Shown: positions 1 to 11,160 of the stretch, piece by piece
How positions within the stretch are numbered: the stretch's first letter is position 1
Layout of the letters: each line of letters starts with the position of its first letter
Source of the DNA: Larus michahellis
Taxonomy: Eukaryota; Chordata; Aves; Charadriiformes; Laridae
Direction: 5' to 3'
Assembly: GCF_964199755.1 (NCBI RefSeq)
Contig: NC_133903.1
Coordinates: 2,869,001-2,933,000, forward strand
Length of the DNA stretch: 64,000 nucleotides
Translations under genes and position numbers: made by a program
Notes under the pieces: model-generated
The model's input: the letters and a program-made list of their open reading frames with translations, nothing else
The model's database searches: none
Told to the model about the DNA's origin: nothing

Positions 1-60
1 CTGGGCCAGGGGCTCACCCACCTCACCGCAAAGAATTTCTTCCTCAGATCTCATCTAAAT
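1..60 (-). repeat. CR1 LINE 3' fragment, clipped by window edge
   Basis: The first 60 bases match the internal part of the copies at 6602-7025 and 41659-42085: the words CTGGGCCAGGGGCTCACC and GCAAAGAATTTCTTCCT occur here with few changes. The similarity is lost after about position 60. The orientation is the same as in those copies, so the LINE sense strand is the minus strand. The rest of the element lies left of the window or has been deleted. Confidence 0.8.
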
Positions 61-2139
61 CCACTGCTGCTGGTGGGAACCAACACACAATTCCTTTATC
101 CCTAATCCAAACCACCAGTTTTGGTGCTTTGTAAAGTGGCAGTGCCCCCACCTGCCACTATTTCTCCTATGGCACCCACTTCATGATGGTTTTTTAGCCT
201 TATCAGCTCAGACACCCACTAAAACACTGGCCTCATCACTTCAGGGAAGTGAGAACTGCACAGACGCTGAGCTGCCCCCATGGAGGTGCCCTAGTTTTGT
301 TGGAGTCATGCTCCAGACCCTGCTTTGCCAGGGCACGGCTCTCCCAGAGACCCTGCTCCGGGTGTCCCAGCCCCGTGCTGGAGGGATGTCTCCATGGGGC
401 TACACAGCCGGGTCCCACCAGCCATTCCCGGACAGTCCAAGGTCTCCAGCTCACCCATGAGCTGCTGGGGCAGCAGCCAGGAGAAGGCAATGGTTCACCC
501 ACGACCTGCCCACCCCCAGCAGCAGAGAAGAGCTCCTAGAAGATGCTGGGGAGCTATTTCCTCACCTCACTGTTGGGTGATCCAAGAGGGATCCTGCTGC
601 TTGAGAGAAGAGATGCACAAGGATTCAGCTCTGAAAGCATTTGTTGGGCTAAAACACACCCCCCCAGCACAGACCAGAGCCCAGGGCTGAACGCACCTTT
701 TCTGGAACACGTCCAGCAGCAGCAGTGCCATCATCAAAAGCCTTCGGTGGAGACAGGGGTCGAGGCATCTTACATTCCCATGGCTTTTTGCCCCAGGCAC
801 TGCCTCCTGCTCTCTCAGCTGTGCTTGTGGGCTTTGTCTTTTCTTTCTCTTTCTTCAGGTTTTCCTCTTCTTAAGCGAAGTGCTCCCCACCTCTGCTGCC
901 AGCACGGCCCTACGGACCCTGTGCCGGGAGGATGAGCCGGGCGAGGGCAGGAGGAGGTGAGCAGGGACTCCCGACACCAGTGTTACCACTAAGCGCCTCT
1001 CCCCAGAGGCAGGTTTTGCTCGAGTGAGGCGTACGGGTCAGGGCCTCCATGATTCACAGGGCAGGATGGGTCCTCCTCATCGTCTGGGGGACCTGGGGAA
1101 GATGCCGAGCGCAGAGGCGGCAGCGGCCTTGCCGGGTGGTTAAACACGTGTTTCTGACCGCAGGAAATTTGGGATGCGGCGTGCTGAGGATGCCGTGCTA
1201 ACTTCTGCTAAACGCGCACGGACAGCCAGGCAGCAGATAATATGGAGTGTGCAAGACACTGCCGAATTTCCTCTGCCTGTTTTTGGCATAACGAAGCCCA
1301 ATGGGTGTGTATAAACAAAGCAAGCATCTCTCTCGCTGGACCTCATGCATCATTTATAGCCAGCTTTTCCATGGCACAGAACCATTTACATATGCCAGCA
1401 TTAATTCCGAACGCCACTTCAAAGCCATCTCTGTCTAATGAACCCCGTGCGCTGCGCACAGCAAATTCCACCCGAAAAATAATTAGCAACGCACGCCACC
1501 AAAGCATTACAAGGGGAACGCAGCACACCACCTGCTGAAGCAAAATGAATGCCTGATTTATTTATTTTTTCACCACTTTTTAGCAACGTTCAGGCGCTGG
1601 CTCAGAGCTGTGCTCTGTTCTCAGCTGCTGCTTCTCTGTTCTCAGGGCCCTGAGAAGTGTCACGTTCCTGCTCTGCTTTCCAGGGGGTAGGATCAATTTT
1701 GGGGGGTTTATATGTTTTTCTTAGACCACGACTGGACAGAGATGTGCAAGACTCTGCTGATTTCTCCGCGCCAGGGGTGCCAGCTGGGATTTAGGGTGCA
1801 GGCAAGCACTTTCCCCTGAAGTTGTCCGAGTCCCAGGCTTTCGGGCCGGTGTCACCTCCTTGAGCAGAGCCTCAGACTGATGGCTGATGGACAGGACGCA
1901 CCGAATCCCACCCTGGTCTGAGGTTCCCATAGAACCTTTAACCCCTGACCAGCATCAGCCTCACTGAGAAAAAAAAGAAATTGGAGATGAGATCAGGAAA
2001 GCAAGGTTTTGGTGGCCCTACCAGCCATGGCTGCTCCCACCCCGCGCCGGCCGTGGGCAGCCCTGCTGTGAACAGCTCAGGAACTGAGCTGGCCTTACCA
2101 GAATGATCTCTCAAACCTGCGTTAGAGCTGCTCAGGGGA
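61..2139. other. Non-coding stretch, no gene seen
   Basis: Overlapping frames of 60-130 codons occur on both strands but none has splice sites, family motifs or a codon pattern. The left half is moderately GC-rich. From about 1240 to 1580 the composition becomes AT-richer, with a short TTTATTTATTTTTT run near 1557. Nothing recognisable as a repeat family was found. Confidence 0.5.
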
Positions 2140-2420
2140 GCTCAAGTGGGAGGAGCGGCAGGTTTTGCTCGAGGCCCGGATGCGCTGGCGTTGCTGTGGG
2201 AGATCCAGGTCACGAACCGCCACCGCAGAGTGACAGAGGCTGAAGCGAGAGGTGGCTGCGGGCACAGGGGGACCGATCGCGCCGGGGCCACGCTGGGGTC
2301 CTGGACCCCCCCAGGTCCTGTCCTCCTCGAGGGGAAGGGAGATGCTCGGCAGGGCGCTGCTCTCGGCCCCGCGCTGCGCTGCCCGTGCGTCTCGCCAGCA
2401 TCACGCCGTGGCTTTCCCAC
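2140..2420. promoter_or_regulatory. Short CpG-dense segment
   Basis: About 25 CpG dinucleotides fall in roughly 280 bases of GC-rich sequence, well above the surrounding DNA. No TATA box, clear initiator or first exon could be picked out. It could be a small CpG island, a GC-biased recombination product or an orphan promoter. It lies directly beside the AT-rich block at 2430-2740. Confidence 0.3.
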
Positions 2421-2429
2421 TGTCAGTCT

Positions 2430-2740
2430 CCACCTTGCCAGGATGCAAGGGGTTAAACTGTTCTTCCTATGCAAATTAGGCTTAATTAATCCTTTTCATC
2501 AGTTGCAAATATACCTTCTGAACCCTATTAAAAACATGAATATGCAAATTCAGACCTTTTTTAATACTCATTTTCAAGGACTTGGAGTCAGGCTTGATTA
2601 TTCGATTCCCGTTAACAGCCTGTAAAACCTGGTGCAAAATTTAATTTCCATTTTAAGTTACCAAAAAAAAAAAAAAGAATCTGTTGGTAATTAAGCTAAT
2701 TACAGTGTTACACTAAAGAGGAGACAAACAAGGAGGACAA
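2430..2740. promoter_or_regulatory. Candidate enhancer block with two octamers
   Basis: This AT-rich block contains two perfect POU octamers, ATGCAAAT at 2469-2476 and 2542-2549, a palindromic TTAATTAA at 2482-2489, a GTTAAC half-site near 2610 and a TAATTA pair near 2690-2700. A run of 14 A lies at 2663-2676. The packing of homeodomain and POU words resembles vertebrate developmental enhancers. Function is inferred from motif density only. Confidence 0.4.
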
Positions 2741-4744
2741 GATCATTCATTACATTTAACACCGGTTACAGGACCTGGGGACTGCGCAAGGCCAGAGTTA
2801 ACCGTGAAGCCAGGAAACGGCAGTGACGGAAACGGGGAGCGTGTGGGGAGGCTGCGGCTTTTGGGGGGCCTGGTGCCTTCCTCACCTTGGGAACATCTCT
2901 GCTTCAGCCCCATGAGCCACCTTCCTCCTCCTCCTCAGGAGAGGAGCGAGGAAGAGGAGGCGTAGCCAGGCTGCACGGCATCGCAGGCATCGTGGGGGCT
3001 CTGCACAGGGCAGGAACGAGCTTGGGGCTGGGGTTTCAGGGCAAGCTGTAGGACCACCTTATCTGCAAGTGTGACAGGGGCTAAGAATCCCATACAGGTG
3101 GGACTTCCATCCTCCCTGAGCACTTTCACTGCATTACAAATACATGTGTGGGGTGCAGAGGGGCGATGAGCTGAACTGGCAGCACGTGGGAGGTCCCGCA
3201 GACGGGACGCAGGAGCTGTGGTCCCCTCCTAGCCAGAGAAGGGCAGTGACCTCCCAAAAGCTGACGCCTCCCTTTGCAGAAGCAGAACCCTTGGGCAAGA
3301 CCCATGACAAGGGTCACCCACAACCCACCGCTCCACACCCATGCTGGGGGGGCAGACAGCATGTGACCCCCCCTCTAGCTCATGACGATGGCCAGCATGC
3401 GCTGGGAGATGCCAACCAAACCACCCAAACCTCCCTCGGGGTCACCCATCAGGGCTGGGCAGTCGGTGCTGGTGGCTCCCAACTTGCCCATCAACCTTCC
3501 TGCGCCTCCCAGCTCTGCCTGTGTGTAATTAAATAAAAAGTGCTGCTATAGACTGTTAATTATGGTTTACCACCACAGTGATCCCTTAAAATCAGTCATT
3601 AGCGTGCCTAGGATCTATTCTGCACTTGGTGTTTTCTCACGAGTTAGCGAAGTTAACGAGTGATTTGTCAGAGCCATACTCACCTCGGGGCTGGCAGCTC
3701 AGGAGCGGCAGCAACGCCATGGTGGGCTCCCGCTGCCTCCGTACGGGGCGAGGAATCCCCCGACCTGGCTGGAAACACACGGGTGATGCTCTGCCTGCAC
3801 AAGGCAAAGACTCGAGCACTGACGTGAGGTGTTACCCACAGATAACCCAAAGACATCCGCCATCAGCCAGATGGATCCACCCAAGAGACTGGTGTTATCT
3901 AGGGGAGCTTTTCTCCTCCTCCTCGTCTCAGCGCGGCTGCTGGGATGAGCGGCTCCGTTCCCTGTGGGTTTGGTTCGTTCCCTGCCATCGCCTCCTCTCC
4001 GAGGTTGCTCCTTCCCCTCCCAGGACTCACAGCGAGAGGAGCTGTCACTTCAGAGCATGCCACTCAAGGGTGGCTCTGCCGCGTAACAGTGGGATCCGAG
4101 CGGGAGCTGATCACGTACATCCCCAAGGGCTGGAGCGTGACTCCCAAAACACGTGTGTGCGGAGGAGCAGGGAGAGCCGCAGCGGGGAGAAGGGGTGAAA
4201 GAGGGACAGTGCGGTTTGCCATCATCCCGTTATGTATAAGGCTGGTCTCCCTCATGCACTCCACGGTCAATGGGGAGTGGGAGGCACCTCCAAAGCGAAG
4301 AACCTCGCTGAAGGTTCATGCTCTTAATTTCTCTTGAGGGAGACTGCTATGGGAACAGCCTGGCAGATGAACAAGCTGCCATCACCAGCAAAGCGGAGTG
4401 CCTGCAATCGTGTGGCACAAATGCTACCCAGGAGATGCTCGTGGAGAGAGGAAAGGTTCATCTGCCAAACTTCAGAGCCTTCCACCTGCCCGGAGAACAC
4501 TGTCCATCACGTGGAAACCAGAACTTTCTGATCACCTGATACAAGGAGTGCGATGACAGAGGTGACAAGGGAAATGCTCTCGCCAAGCCCTGTGCCTCAC
4601 GTGTCCTCCTCCATGTGCATCCTCCTGCCCTTCGACCCGTCTGGTGCATCTTGTTCACTGTATCGTATTTTGGGGGGAGTCAGGGATGCAGAATTCTCTT
4701 CTCAGTCCCTACAGGCAACCAACTTGCTCCCCGAACCATGAGAT
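2741..4744. other. Non-coding stretch, no gene seen
   Basis: Mixed GC-rich sequence. The longest frame is a 190-codon plus-strand frame at 3626-4198 whose translation has no recognisable domain and overlaps minus-strand frames. No repeat family was recognised. A short AT-rich patch at 3530-3610 contains TTAATTA words. Confidence 0.5.
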
Positions 4745-4885
4745 TTGATTGCCCTTATTATTTTAGCTTGCGTAGCAATGAGTCTTGTTAATGGTCATAA
4801 AATTATCTAGTCCTTATTTAAATCCAACAACCGTCTGTGTTTCAATGACCTCCTGATGGTCTCTGGCTTTGTTCCAGGTTGAAGA
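4745..4885 (-). repeat. Old CR1/L3-like LINE remnant
   Basis: The run TAGTCCTTATTTAAATCCA, followed by CAATGACCTCCTGATGG and CCAGGTTGA, resembles the reverse complement of the 3' part of ancient amniote CR1/L3 elements (the region around a 'fewer than one per cent, notable for short blocks between landmarks' type of match). It is highly diverged and its ends are uncertain. The family assignment is from memory of the consensus and would need a repeat search. Confidence 0.35.
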
Positions 4886-6601
4886 GGCATCAGGGGGACC
4901 AGGGAGGAAAAAGAGGCAGTGGGAGGATTAAAGAAAAACAACCAAAACCACAACAAGCAACAGCCAACAAAGAGAATTCAAAGTAAAACAGGGAATATTA
5001 AAGAGAGCTCAATCAGTCAGCTGGAGTTCAAAAAAACACAACCTGTCACAAAGAGAAGGAAGCGGCATCAGGTAAAATTAGCAACACTAATAAACTCATC
5101 AGCACTGGAGCCCGGGCCAGGAAACAGCACAGGGAAGACGAAGGGGCCGGGAGATGCTTGGTCCCATGTTGGGGAAGCAGGAGAGAGAACCCACACAACC
5201 TGAAGGGACGTGCTTTGGTGGAGGAACGTGGTTTGGATGAAGACCAAAGACCTGGGCTGCTCCCAGCCCCTCCAGCACCAAGGAGCTGCCTTTGTGCTCC
5301 CTACCTTACACAGCAGCGTTTTCTTTACAGTGTATTTTCCTTCTGTTTTGTCCCTTGTATTTGCTTTGAGGGAAAATGTGCACACAAGGAAGGCTGGAGA
5401 CCCAGCCACCATGGGTGGAAGGAGCAGGAGCTCCCGCTGGGACGGCTGCCCGGGGCCGGGGCCCACAACGGTCCCTCAGAGAAGGCTTTGGCCAGCGATT
5501 TCTACGTAGAACACTTCTGACACAAAAATCTATTTCCTTTGCATGCCAGACTGCTCCGCTGTCCTCTCAAATAACATCTACGAGCCCCTGGAGTTCCAAA
5601 AAATTGTACAATAATAATCCCCCCAAAAAGAGAAGCAAGAAAGCGAAAAACCCCCAGCAGCAGAGAACTGTTCTAATGTAACCAAGCTCCAACACAGATT
5701 CCCATCAATTTTGCAGCAAACCTGAGTCATGAAATTAAAAGTAGCATCAGCATATTTCCTATTAGCTAGGGTTCCTTTTTCGGAACAGATCATACGTTCC
5801 TACCCTATTTTTCTAGACACTTGTGTCAATGCGATATCATCAGATGCCGTTCAGTCGCTCCTCTTAGCCTGAAAAAAGCTTTCCTGTTGGGAAGGATGGG
5901 ATTTTAATATTTAAAAAAGACTTGGTGAAAAAGCTTTGCTGATTTTTTATTTATTTATTGATTTAATATCCCTCCCCTGATCAGAGTGGGCGCGTTTTGT
6001 AGCTTTTAAATATCATGCAACTTTCAGCATCGCTGCTATTAAATCCGAATCTGCTGTCACAGCAGGCAGCGCGAATGCGATTCACACCAGCGCGGAGAGC
6101 CTGTTCTGTCCTCCCCAGCTACTACGCTTGCCTCGTCAAGAACACGCCGTCGTTAGCTACGGTCACCTGGCATCTGACACCGTCATCGTTTTCCCAGCGT
6201 CTTCGCAGAGCTCAAAGCTATAACAGAACCAAACCTGGCCCTGGCTGCGTCATCTCCCGCACCGACAGCGCTGGCTGCCGGGGTCGGCATTACCTTGGTG
6301 ATGTCCTAGGAAGGCTCTGCCTCTCTCCCCCGAGGCTCCCTGTGACACGTCCGCCCGGCAGCACAACTCACACCATTCCCAGCTGTCTCTCAGCCCGCGG
6401 CTGGGGTCGGGAAATGGAAGGGGCTGGTGCTGCTCCGTGTTTCCTCGGCGTGTTGGAGCGAGCGGAGGGGAGCGAGGGAGAACCGACAGCAACGCCGACG
6501 CTGCAGCTGTGGGATGCTGTGTCCAAGCCCCACCGGTCATGAGCCCTGATGGGACGCTGCTGCCCACCTGGGCTCCCTGTAGGGCTGCATTTGGGGTTAC
6601 A
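4886..6601. other. Non-coding stretch, no gene seen
   Basis: An A-rich segment at 4915-5060 is followed by GC-rich sequence. From 5870 to 6010 the DNA is AT-rich with ATTTATTTATTGATTTAAT words. A 175-codon plus-strand frame at 6015-6542 overlaps a 105-codon minus frame and shows no family resemblance. No reliable gene was seen. Confidence 0.5.
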
Positions 6602-7025
6602 TCATAGAATCATAGAATGGTTTGGGTTCAAAGAGACCCTAAAGATCATCTGCTTCCACCCGCCCTGCCCTGGGCAGAGACAATTTCCACCAGCCCAGGT
6701 TGCTCCAAGCCCCGTCCAACCTGGCCTTGAACCCCTCCAGGGATGGGGCAGCCACAGCTTCTCTGGGCAACCTGGGCCAGGGGCTCACCGCCCTCACAGC
6801 AAAGAATTTCTGCCTTAGATCTCCTCTAAATCCCCCCTCTTTCAGTGTAAAACCGCTCCCCCTTGTCCTATTGCTCCCCTCCCTGATCCCGAGTCCCTCC
6901 CCAGCTTTCCTGGAGCCCCTTTAGGGACTGGAAGGGGCTGGAAGGTCTCCCCGGAGCCTTCTCTTCTCCAGGCTGAACCCCCCCAGCTCTCTCAGCCTGT
7001 CCTCACAGCAGAGGGGTCCATACCC
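6602..7025 (-). mobile_element. CR1 LINE, 5'-truncated 3' end
   Basis: The segment starts with TCATAGAATCATAGAATGG, the reverse complement of the short ATTCTATGA repeats that end CR1, and runs on through the standard CR1 3' region (CCAGGTTGCTCCAAGCCCC, TTTCAGTGTAAAACCG, CCAGGCTGAACCCCCCCAGC). The left edge is therefore the 3' terminus and the element is 5'-truncated near 7025. It belongs to the same subfamily as the copy at 41659-42085. It carries only the degenerate end of ORF2 plus the 3' UTR and cannot move. Confidence 0.92.
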
Positions 7026-8914
7026 CAACCCTCTCTGCACCCCCCTGACCCAGCAGCAGTGGGAGGAGGTATTTGGGGATGCTCGTCCCGCTCCATCACA
7101 GCTCTCCTGCCCACCCAGAGCTCAGGGCTGCCCGGACAGTGGCCACATCGGCCACCCCTGACAACTAACCCCACTGCGCTGGGAGAGGCAGGAGAAAAGA
7201 AAAACCCTGGGGGCTTGTGGAAGGGGACAAGGCAACAGCCTCTGTGCGACACCGCTGCACCCGGGAGGGCTGTGATGGGTGCCTTGAGACTGGCTTTTGC
7301 TCCACGCTGCAGGGAAGGGGAGAGGAGGGGGCCTGCAGCTCCACCGCAGCTTCATGCGCTCCCCCTCTTCTCCTTCCCTTCCTCCTATAGCGTTACACGG
7401 AGATGATCCATTAACACCTAAGAGTCCCAAGTTTCTCACAGATAATCCCAAACAATCCTTTCTCAGGCATCCCACGCTTCCAGCACAACTCTCAGGCTCA
7501 CACAAACACCACGCAACGATGCCAAAAGAGCCAGGAGACACAAAGCCGGAGCAAAAGGCTGCGGGTTCAGAGGCGCGACCTTAGGAGAGGCAGGAACTTT
7601 GCGATACCTGCCTTAGCCAAGAGCTCTGCTGCTTTCGAGGGCCATATGGCAGCGCTTGGCAGCTCTCTGCCCCTGTTCAGTGTTTATATATGCACGCCGA
7701 TGAAAAGGGTTCATCAGTAGAGGAGCGGGGGCTCGCAAGCGGTTTGAGCGAAGGGAAGCTTCAGGCAGCACTGCAAACAAGCCAGTGCTCCGACACACAC
7801 AGTCCCCCAGCCGTGCATCCATAAATCATATTTTACAGCTTCCAGCACATAAACCCGGCGAGCGTGCACGGAGACCCAGCGAGCATACGCGCACTTGTTA
7901 ACGCTCCCGTCTCTCCCCTCCAACCAACTGCAAATCTATTACTCGTCTCCTCACATTTTCTAAAAGGATTTTCCACCAAGGGGGCTGGAGCTTTGCAAGG
8001 GACAAGCCGAAGCCAGACGGGACTTGTGTCCCCACCACCTGGGGTGGCTGAAACCTGCTCTACCATCGGTGGCAACCAGGGTCTGTGCTTGCACTGCCCT
8101 GGGGGGCTGCGGGGGGCGGTGAACACGGTGGCAGGGCCCCGTGATGGGCTGCCGAGACCCACGTGCTCGGCATGGAAGGAGCAATCACTGAAGTTCAAAG
8201 AAATCAAAGAAATTCAGTGTCGCAGTTACTCCTCGCAGCTCCGTCACGGCTGAGAGGAGCAGCATAATGACGGCAGTGGAGACACGAGCTGCTGTGGTGG
8301 CAGGGTACAGCCATGTATTTGGGGCTTCACCCTGAATTCGGTGTTGGAGCTAGAAACTAGGAAGTCTCAGCTCCCCTTCCCCTTGCCCAACCGCAAGCCA
8401 GTGTCCCACAGGTGGCTCAGGTGGCTTTCCAATGGTCACACTTCCATGTGAATGCTCCCAGGCCTTCATCAGCAAGCCTTAGGGCTCCCAAAAGCCCCGG
8501 TTCTGCCTAGTGCCCAAGGCTGCCCGCTGTGCAACAGCGTCACGCCACGAGCGGGGCAGGGATGCTGCTGGCCGAAGCAGGACAGTTACCCCGGCAGCTT
8601 CCCAAGCCACGAGCAGGGCCAGGCGCTGCACCACGCCGGCGTGTCCGGCCAAGCACCCATCCTCACCACACTCCGCTCCCAGACGTGCTGCCGTATTAAA
8701 CTTAGTTGAACAAATCAGCCTTGCTGGGAGAAGGGGGTGCAGAGCGGCAACTCATCCGTCTCTCCTCCCCACCAAAGCCACCTCGGAAGACTACTGTGTT
8801 CTCTGCCCCAACTTTTATCCTTTCACTCTTGGGAGGCAACTTTCCAACGGGCAGAACGTGTTTTCCCTTGTCACTCTCCAGCATCGCTTCTCGCCTCACC
8901 CGTGTTTTGCTAAG
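7026..8914. other. Non-coding stretch, no gene seen
   Basis: GC-moderate sequence with chance-length frames up to 140 codons on both strands. There is no splice-bounded exon, repeat family or simple repeat of note. The CR1 end may fade a few tens of bases into the left edge. Confidence 0.5.
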
Positions 8915-9135
8915 ATAGAGGGTTTATTGTAAACTTATTAATTACTTCATTTCTCCTGCAAGGAGCCAGGAGAAAAATTTTCAGAGGCAGCCAGGATCCG
9001 CTATTGTGTTGGCGGAGGAGCCGAATGCGGCTGACGTCACGATTCATTTTCCCCATGACTGAGGAAGGCGACTCTCAGTGCCACATCGCGCATATGAATC
9101 AGGCAGCGTTCCCCTGGCACAGCTTGCCAGGCAAT
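8915..9135. promoter_or_regulatory. Candidate regulatory block with full CRE
   Basis: An AT-rich patch with TTATTAATTACTTC (about 8935-8950) is followed by a perfect palindromic cAMP response element TGACGTCA at 9032-9039 and an AP-1/MAF-like ATGACTGAGG just downstream. A full CRE beside homeodomain words is compatible with a regulatory element about 0.5 kb beyond the 3' end of the minus-strand gene. An 8-mer can occur by chance, so support is weak. Confidence 0.3.
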
Positions 9136-9664
9136 TCATCTTCCACCAGGACTTCTTCAAGCAGAAGAGAAAACGCCAAACTTTTGCTATTGCACTTCCC
9201 TGCAAACCTGGCGGAGGGGAGGGCTGGGGAGATGGGGGCTGCAGCCTCCCCAGGGCACACGCTTGTCCCTCCGCTTCTGACCAGTTGGGTCTACAGCAGC
9301 TATTTTCCGTGTTTGTACGCGCATCGGTAGGTCCCAGGGTGACTCCAGCATGCATGGCCAACCCTGCAGCCACTGTGAGCATCTAAGGCATCTTTCTAGC
9401 CTGCTTGCTGCTACCTTCTCTCCAAGCTCAGGAAGTATGTTCCTGCTGATATCAAAAAGAAATCAATATACGCAGAAGTTCCTAACAAACTAATCCGGTT
9501 TACAGCATGAATGAGACTCACCTGGAAAAACTGAGATAATGATGTCCTCCCTTCTCAAAGCAGTACCAGCCCCAGACCATCGATGGGCGATTCGTTATCA
9601 TGCTTCACAGGTGGAAGAGCAGAGGGGGAGCACAGCGTACAGCCCAAATAAAGGAGTCACACAT
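9136..9664. other. Downstream flank of the minus-strand gene
   Basis: No exon or repeat was recognised. On the minus strand there is a good donor-like CAG/GTGAGT at about 9511-9520. It lies beyond the poly(A) signal of the gene on that strand, so it is probably fortuitous. A plus-strand AATAAA sits at 9647-9652. Confidence 0.4.
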
Positions 9665-10594
9665 CCAGTTTGGGAAGTGACACTTTATTCTTACGATAGA
9701 AGAGCTATATCCATTGTACCACTATATGTCAGACTTCAGGGGGTGCTCCATCCTCCGCAGAGAGAGACCCCCAGCAAGGTGAGCAGGTCCCCACGGCCCG
9801 GTGGCAGGCGGCATGCGAAAGCCAGCAGCGGTGAGCACACTCCAAAGAGCTCCCTCCCATCTCCTGCAATCCTGACATAACCAAGAGCCCGAGAATCTCG
9901 GTGAGGAACAAAAAGCACGCCAGTGCCATCTGCGCACACCACACAACGTAGATGTGTCAGAGGGTCTTCAAATGGCCATTTATGCTTCTGCTTGTCTGCT
10001 GCGTGATGGCAGACTCAGGTAACTGGGTATCTTGAAAATAATTTCAACCCTGTTGAGTGATGAGCTGTTCGCAGGAGCAAAGAACCTGCCACTCACGACT
10101 GATCCTTCCCCAGGTCCCTATCCTCAGGGACCAAGCCCTTGGCTCCCATTAGGAGAGGACAACCAGGGAGCGGGAGGCACTGACTCGTCTTTCTGCTGGG
10201 ACCCAGTTTTGGGGGATCCTTTTGGGAAAAGCTGCGAACGGTGATGCCATGCATCCTCAGACTGGCAGTTCCCACCATATTTCCAGGGAGATGCTGAGAC
10301 AGCCTGGGCAGTGATGAACACATTTCCCAGTTCAAAGGCAGGAATTAGGTCTTGGCAGAGGAGGGCCCTGGGGTGGTGCCAGACTTGGCCTCCCACAGGA
10401 GGGAAATGATGATTTTCAGAGAAATCAGTGCAGTTTGGGAATCAGCATGAAAGAAGGGGGAAGAAGGAGTTCCCTGCAAAACAGAAGCAACCCAATGCCA
10501 CAAATTAAGGGTGGAAGGGGAGAATTTGTCCTCACTACCTCAAGTGTCCTGCCTAGGAGTGCTCCACACCTGGCTGGTGGCTGGCGGTGGGACG
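9665..10594 (-). other. Probable 3' UTR of the minus-strand gene
   Basis: The sequence runs from the stop codon of the terminal exon (10595-10597) to just past the first good minus-strand AATAAA (9684-9689). That gives a 3' UTR of about 0.93 kb, an ordinary length for a vertebrate gene. Frames inside it are short and overlapping. The exact cleavage site cannot be read from the sequence. A longer UTR using a later signal is possible. Confidence 0.6.
9684..9689 (-). terminator. Poly(A) signal AATAAA
   Basis: TTTATT on the plus strand reads AATAAA on the minus strand. Immediately downstream (lower coordinates) is a T/G-containing stretch with GGATGTGTGAC, suitable as a downstream element. Cleavage would be expected roughly at 9655-9675. 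Confidence 0.6.
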
Positions 10595-10753
10595 CTAAGC
10601 AATGGTCTGGCGGCTGAAGAGGTCGAGCGTGAGGGCGCTGAGGAAGGCCGGGATGCTGTCCTGGCGAAGCAGGTGGAGTTCGATGAGCTCACGGATGGTT
10701 CGCGAGAACTCGGTTTCCAGAAGCTGCATTTTTCCGCCAGAGGAGCTGGAGGC
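10595..10753 (-). CDS. Terminal coding exon of an unrecognised gene
   Basis: This is the last coding exon of a multi-exon gene read right to left. It encodes 52 residues and a TAG stop, starting [16 protein letters not shown] and ending DLFSRQTIA. The upstream edge is a strong acceptor: a long T/C tract followed by CAG at 10754-10756, with a branch-like TATTAAC about 25 bases further back. If the exon starts at 10753 the frame is phase 0. About 79% of codons end in G or C, unlike the flanks, and the exon is followed by a normal UTR and poly(A) signal. After a short Ser/Gly linker (residues 2-7), residues 9-31 and 36-49 have the spacing of two amphipathic helices ([12 protein letters not shown] and [13 protein letters not shown]), separated by DSIPA. 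There is no cysteine, signal peptide or membrane segment. This suggests a small helical C-terminal cap or protein-binding tail. I do not recognise the family. The open frame continues into the intron as far as an ATG near 10834, but the acceptor argues against using that as the start. Confidence 0.8.
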   Translation of the reverse strand, partial: ASSSSGGKMQLLETEFSRTIRELIELHLLRQDSIPAFLSALTLDLFSRQTIA

Positions 10754-10780
10754 CTGAGGGAAAAGAAGAACAAACCCGTT
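10754..10780 (-). promoter_or_regulatory. 3' splice site of the terminal exon
   Basis: Read on the minus strand, the bases before the exon are GTTTGTTCTTCTTTTCCCTCAG: an almost unbroken pyrimidine tract ending in CAG. A plausible branch point TATTAACG lies just upstream. This is the best splice acceptor seen in the window and the main reason to believe in the exon. Confidence 0.75.
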
Positions 10781-11015
10781 AATACAGCAGGGTTTTAATT
10801 CGCCTCCTGCCACCCAGGGGAGAGCCAGCGGCATCGCCCTGAAGCCTCCTTTGGCGCGGATCCACCTGTAACCAAGACACGTTGTCTGCTGCGGCGCAGG
10901 AGCTCGGCGCAGGGTGAGATTGGGTTGTTATTGAGTCGTGCCTTTCCAACGTCCCCGTGCAGGACCCCTGGGTGAGCCTCCCCCGGTGACAAATGGGGCG
11001 GTAGGAGACGAAAGG
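10781..11015 (-). other. Intron sequence next to the terminal exon
   Basis: GC-rich sequence between the acceptor and a CR1 copy. Part of a 198-codon minus frame (10795-11391) crosses it. That frame runs through the CR1 insertion, so it is not a coding exon. Confidence 0.5.
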
Positions 11016-11160
11016 TTTGAGTCTCCGTCTCTAGAGACATCCCAACCCGCCTGGACGCGTTCCTGTGCCACCTGCTCTGGGTGACCCTGCTGTGGCAGGG
11101 GGTTGGACTGGGTGATCTCCAGAGGGCCCTTCCAGCCCCCGCCATTCTGTGATTCTGTGA
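11016..11160 (+). mobile_element. CR1 LINE, short 3' fragment
   Basis: The sequence GGTTTGAGTCTCCGTCTCTA, followed by GTTGGACTGGGTGATCTCCA, ends at 11160 with ATTCTGTGATTCTGTGA, the tandem 3' terminus of CR1. It is the only CR1 copy here in plus orientation. It is severely 5'-truncated and lies about 260 bases into the presumed last intron, antisense to the gene. Confidence 0.92.
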
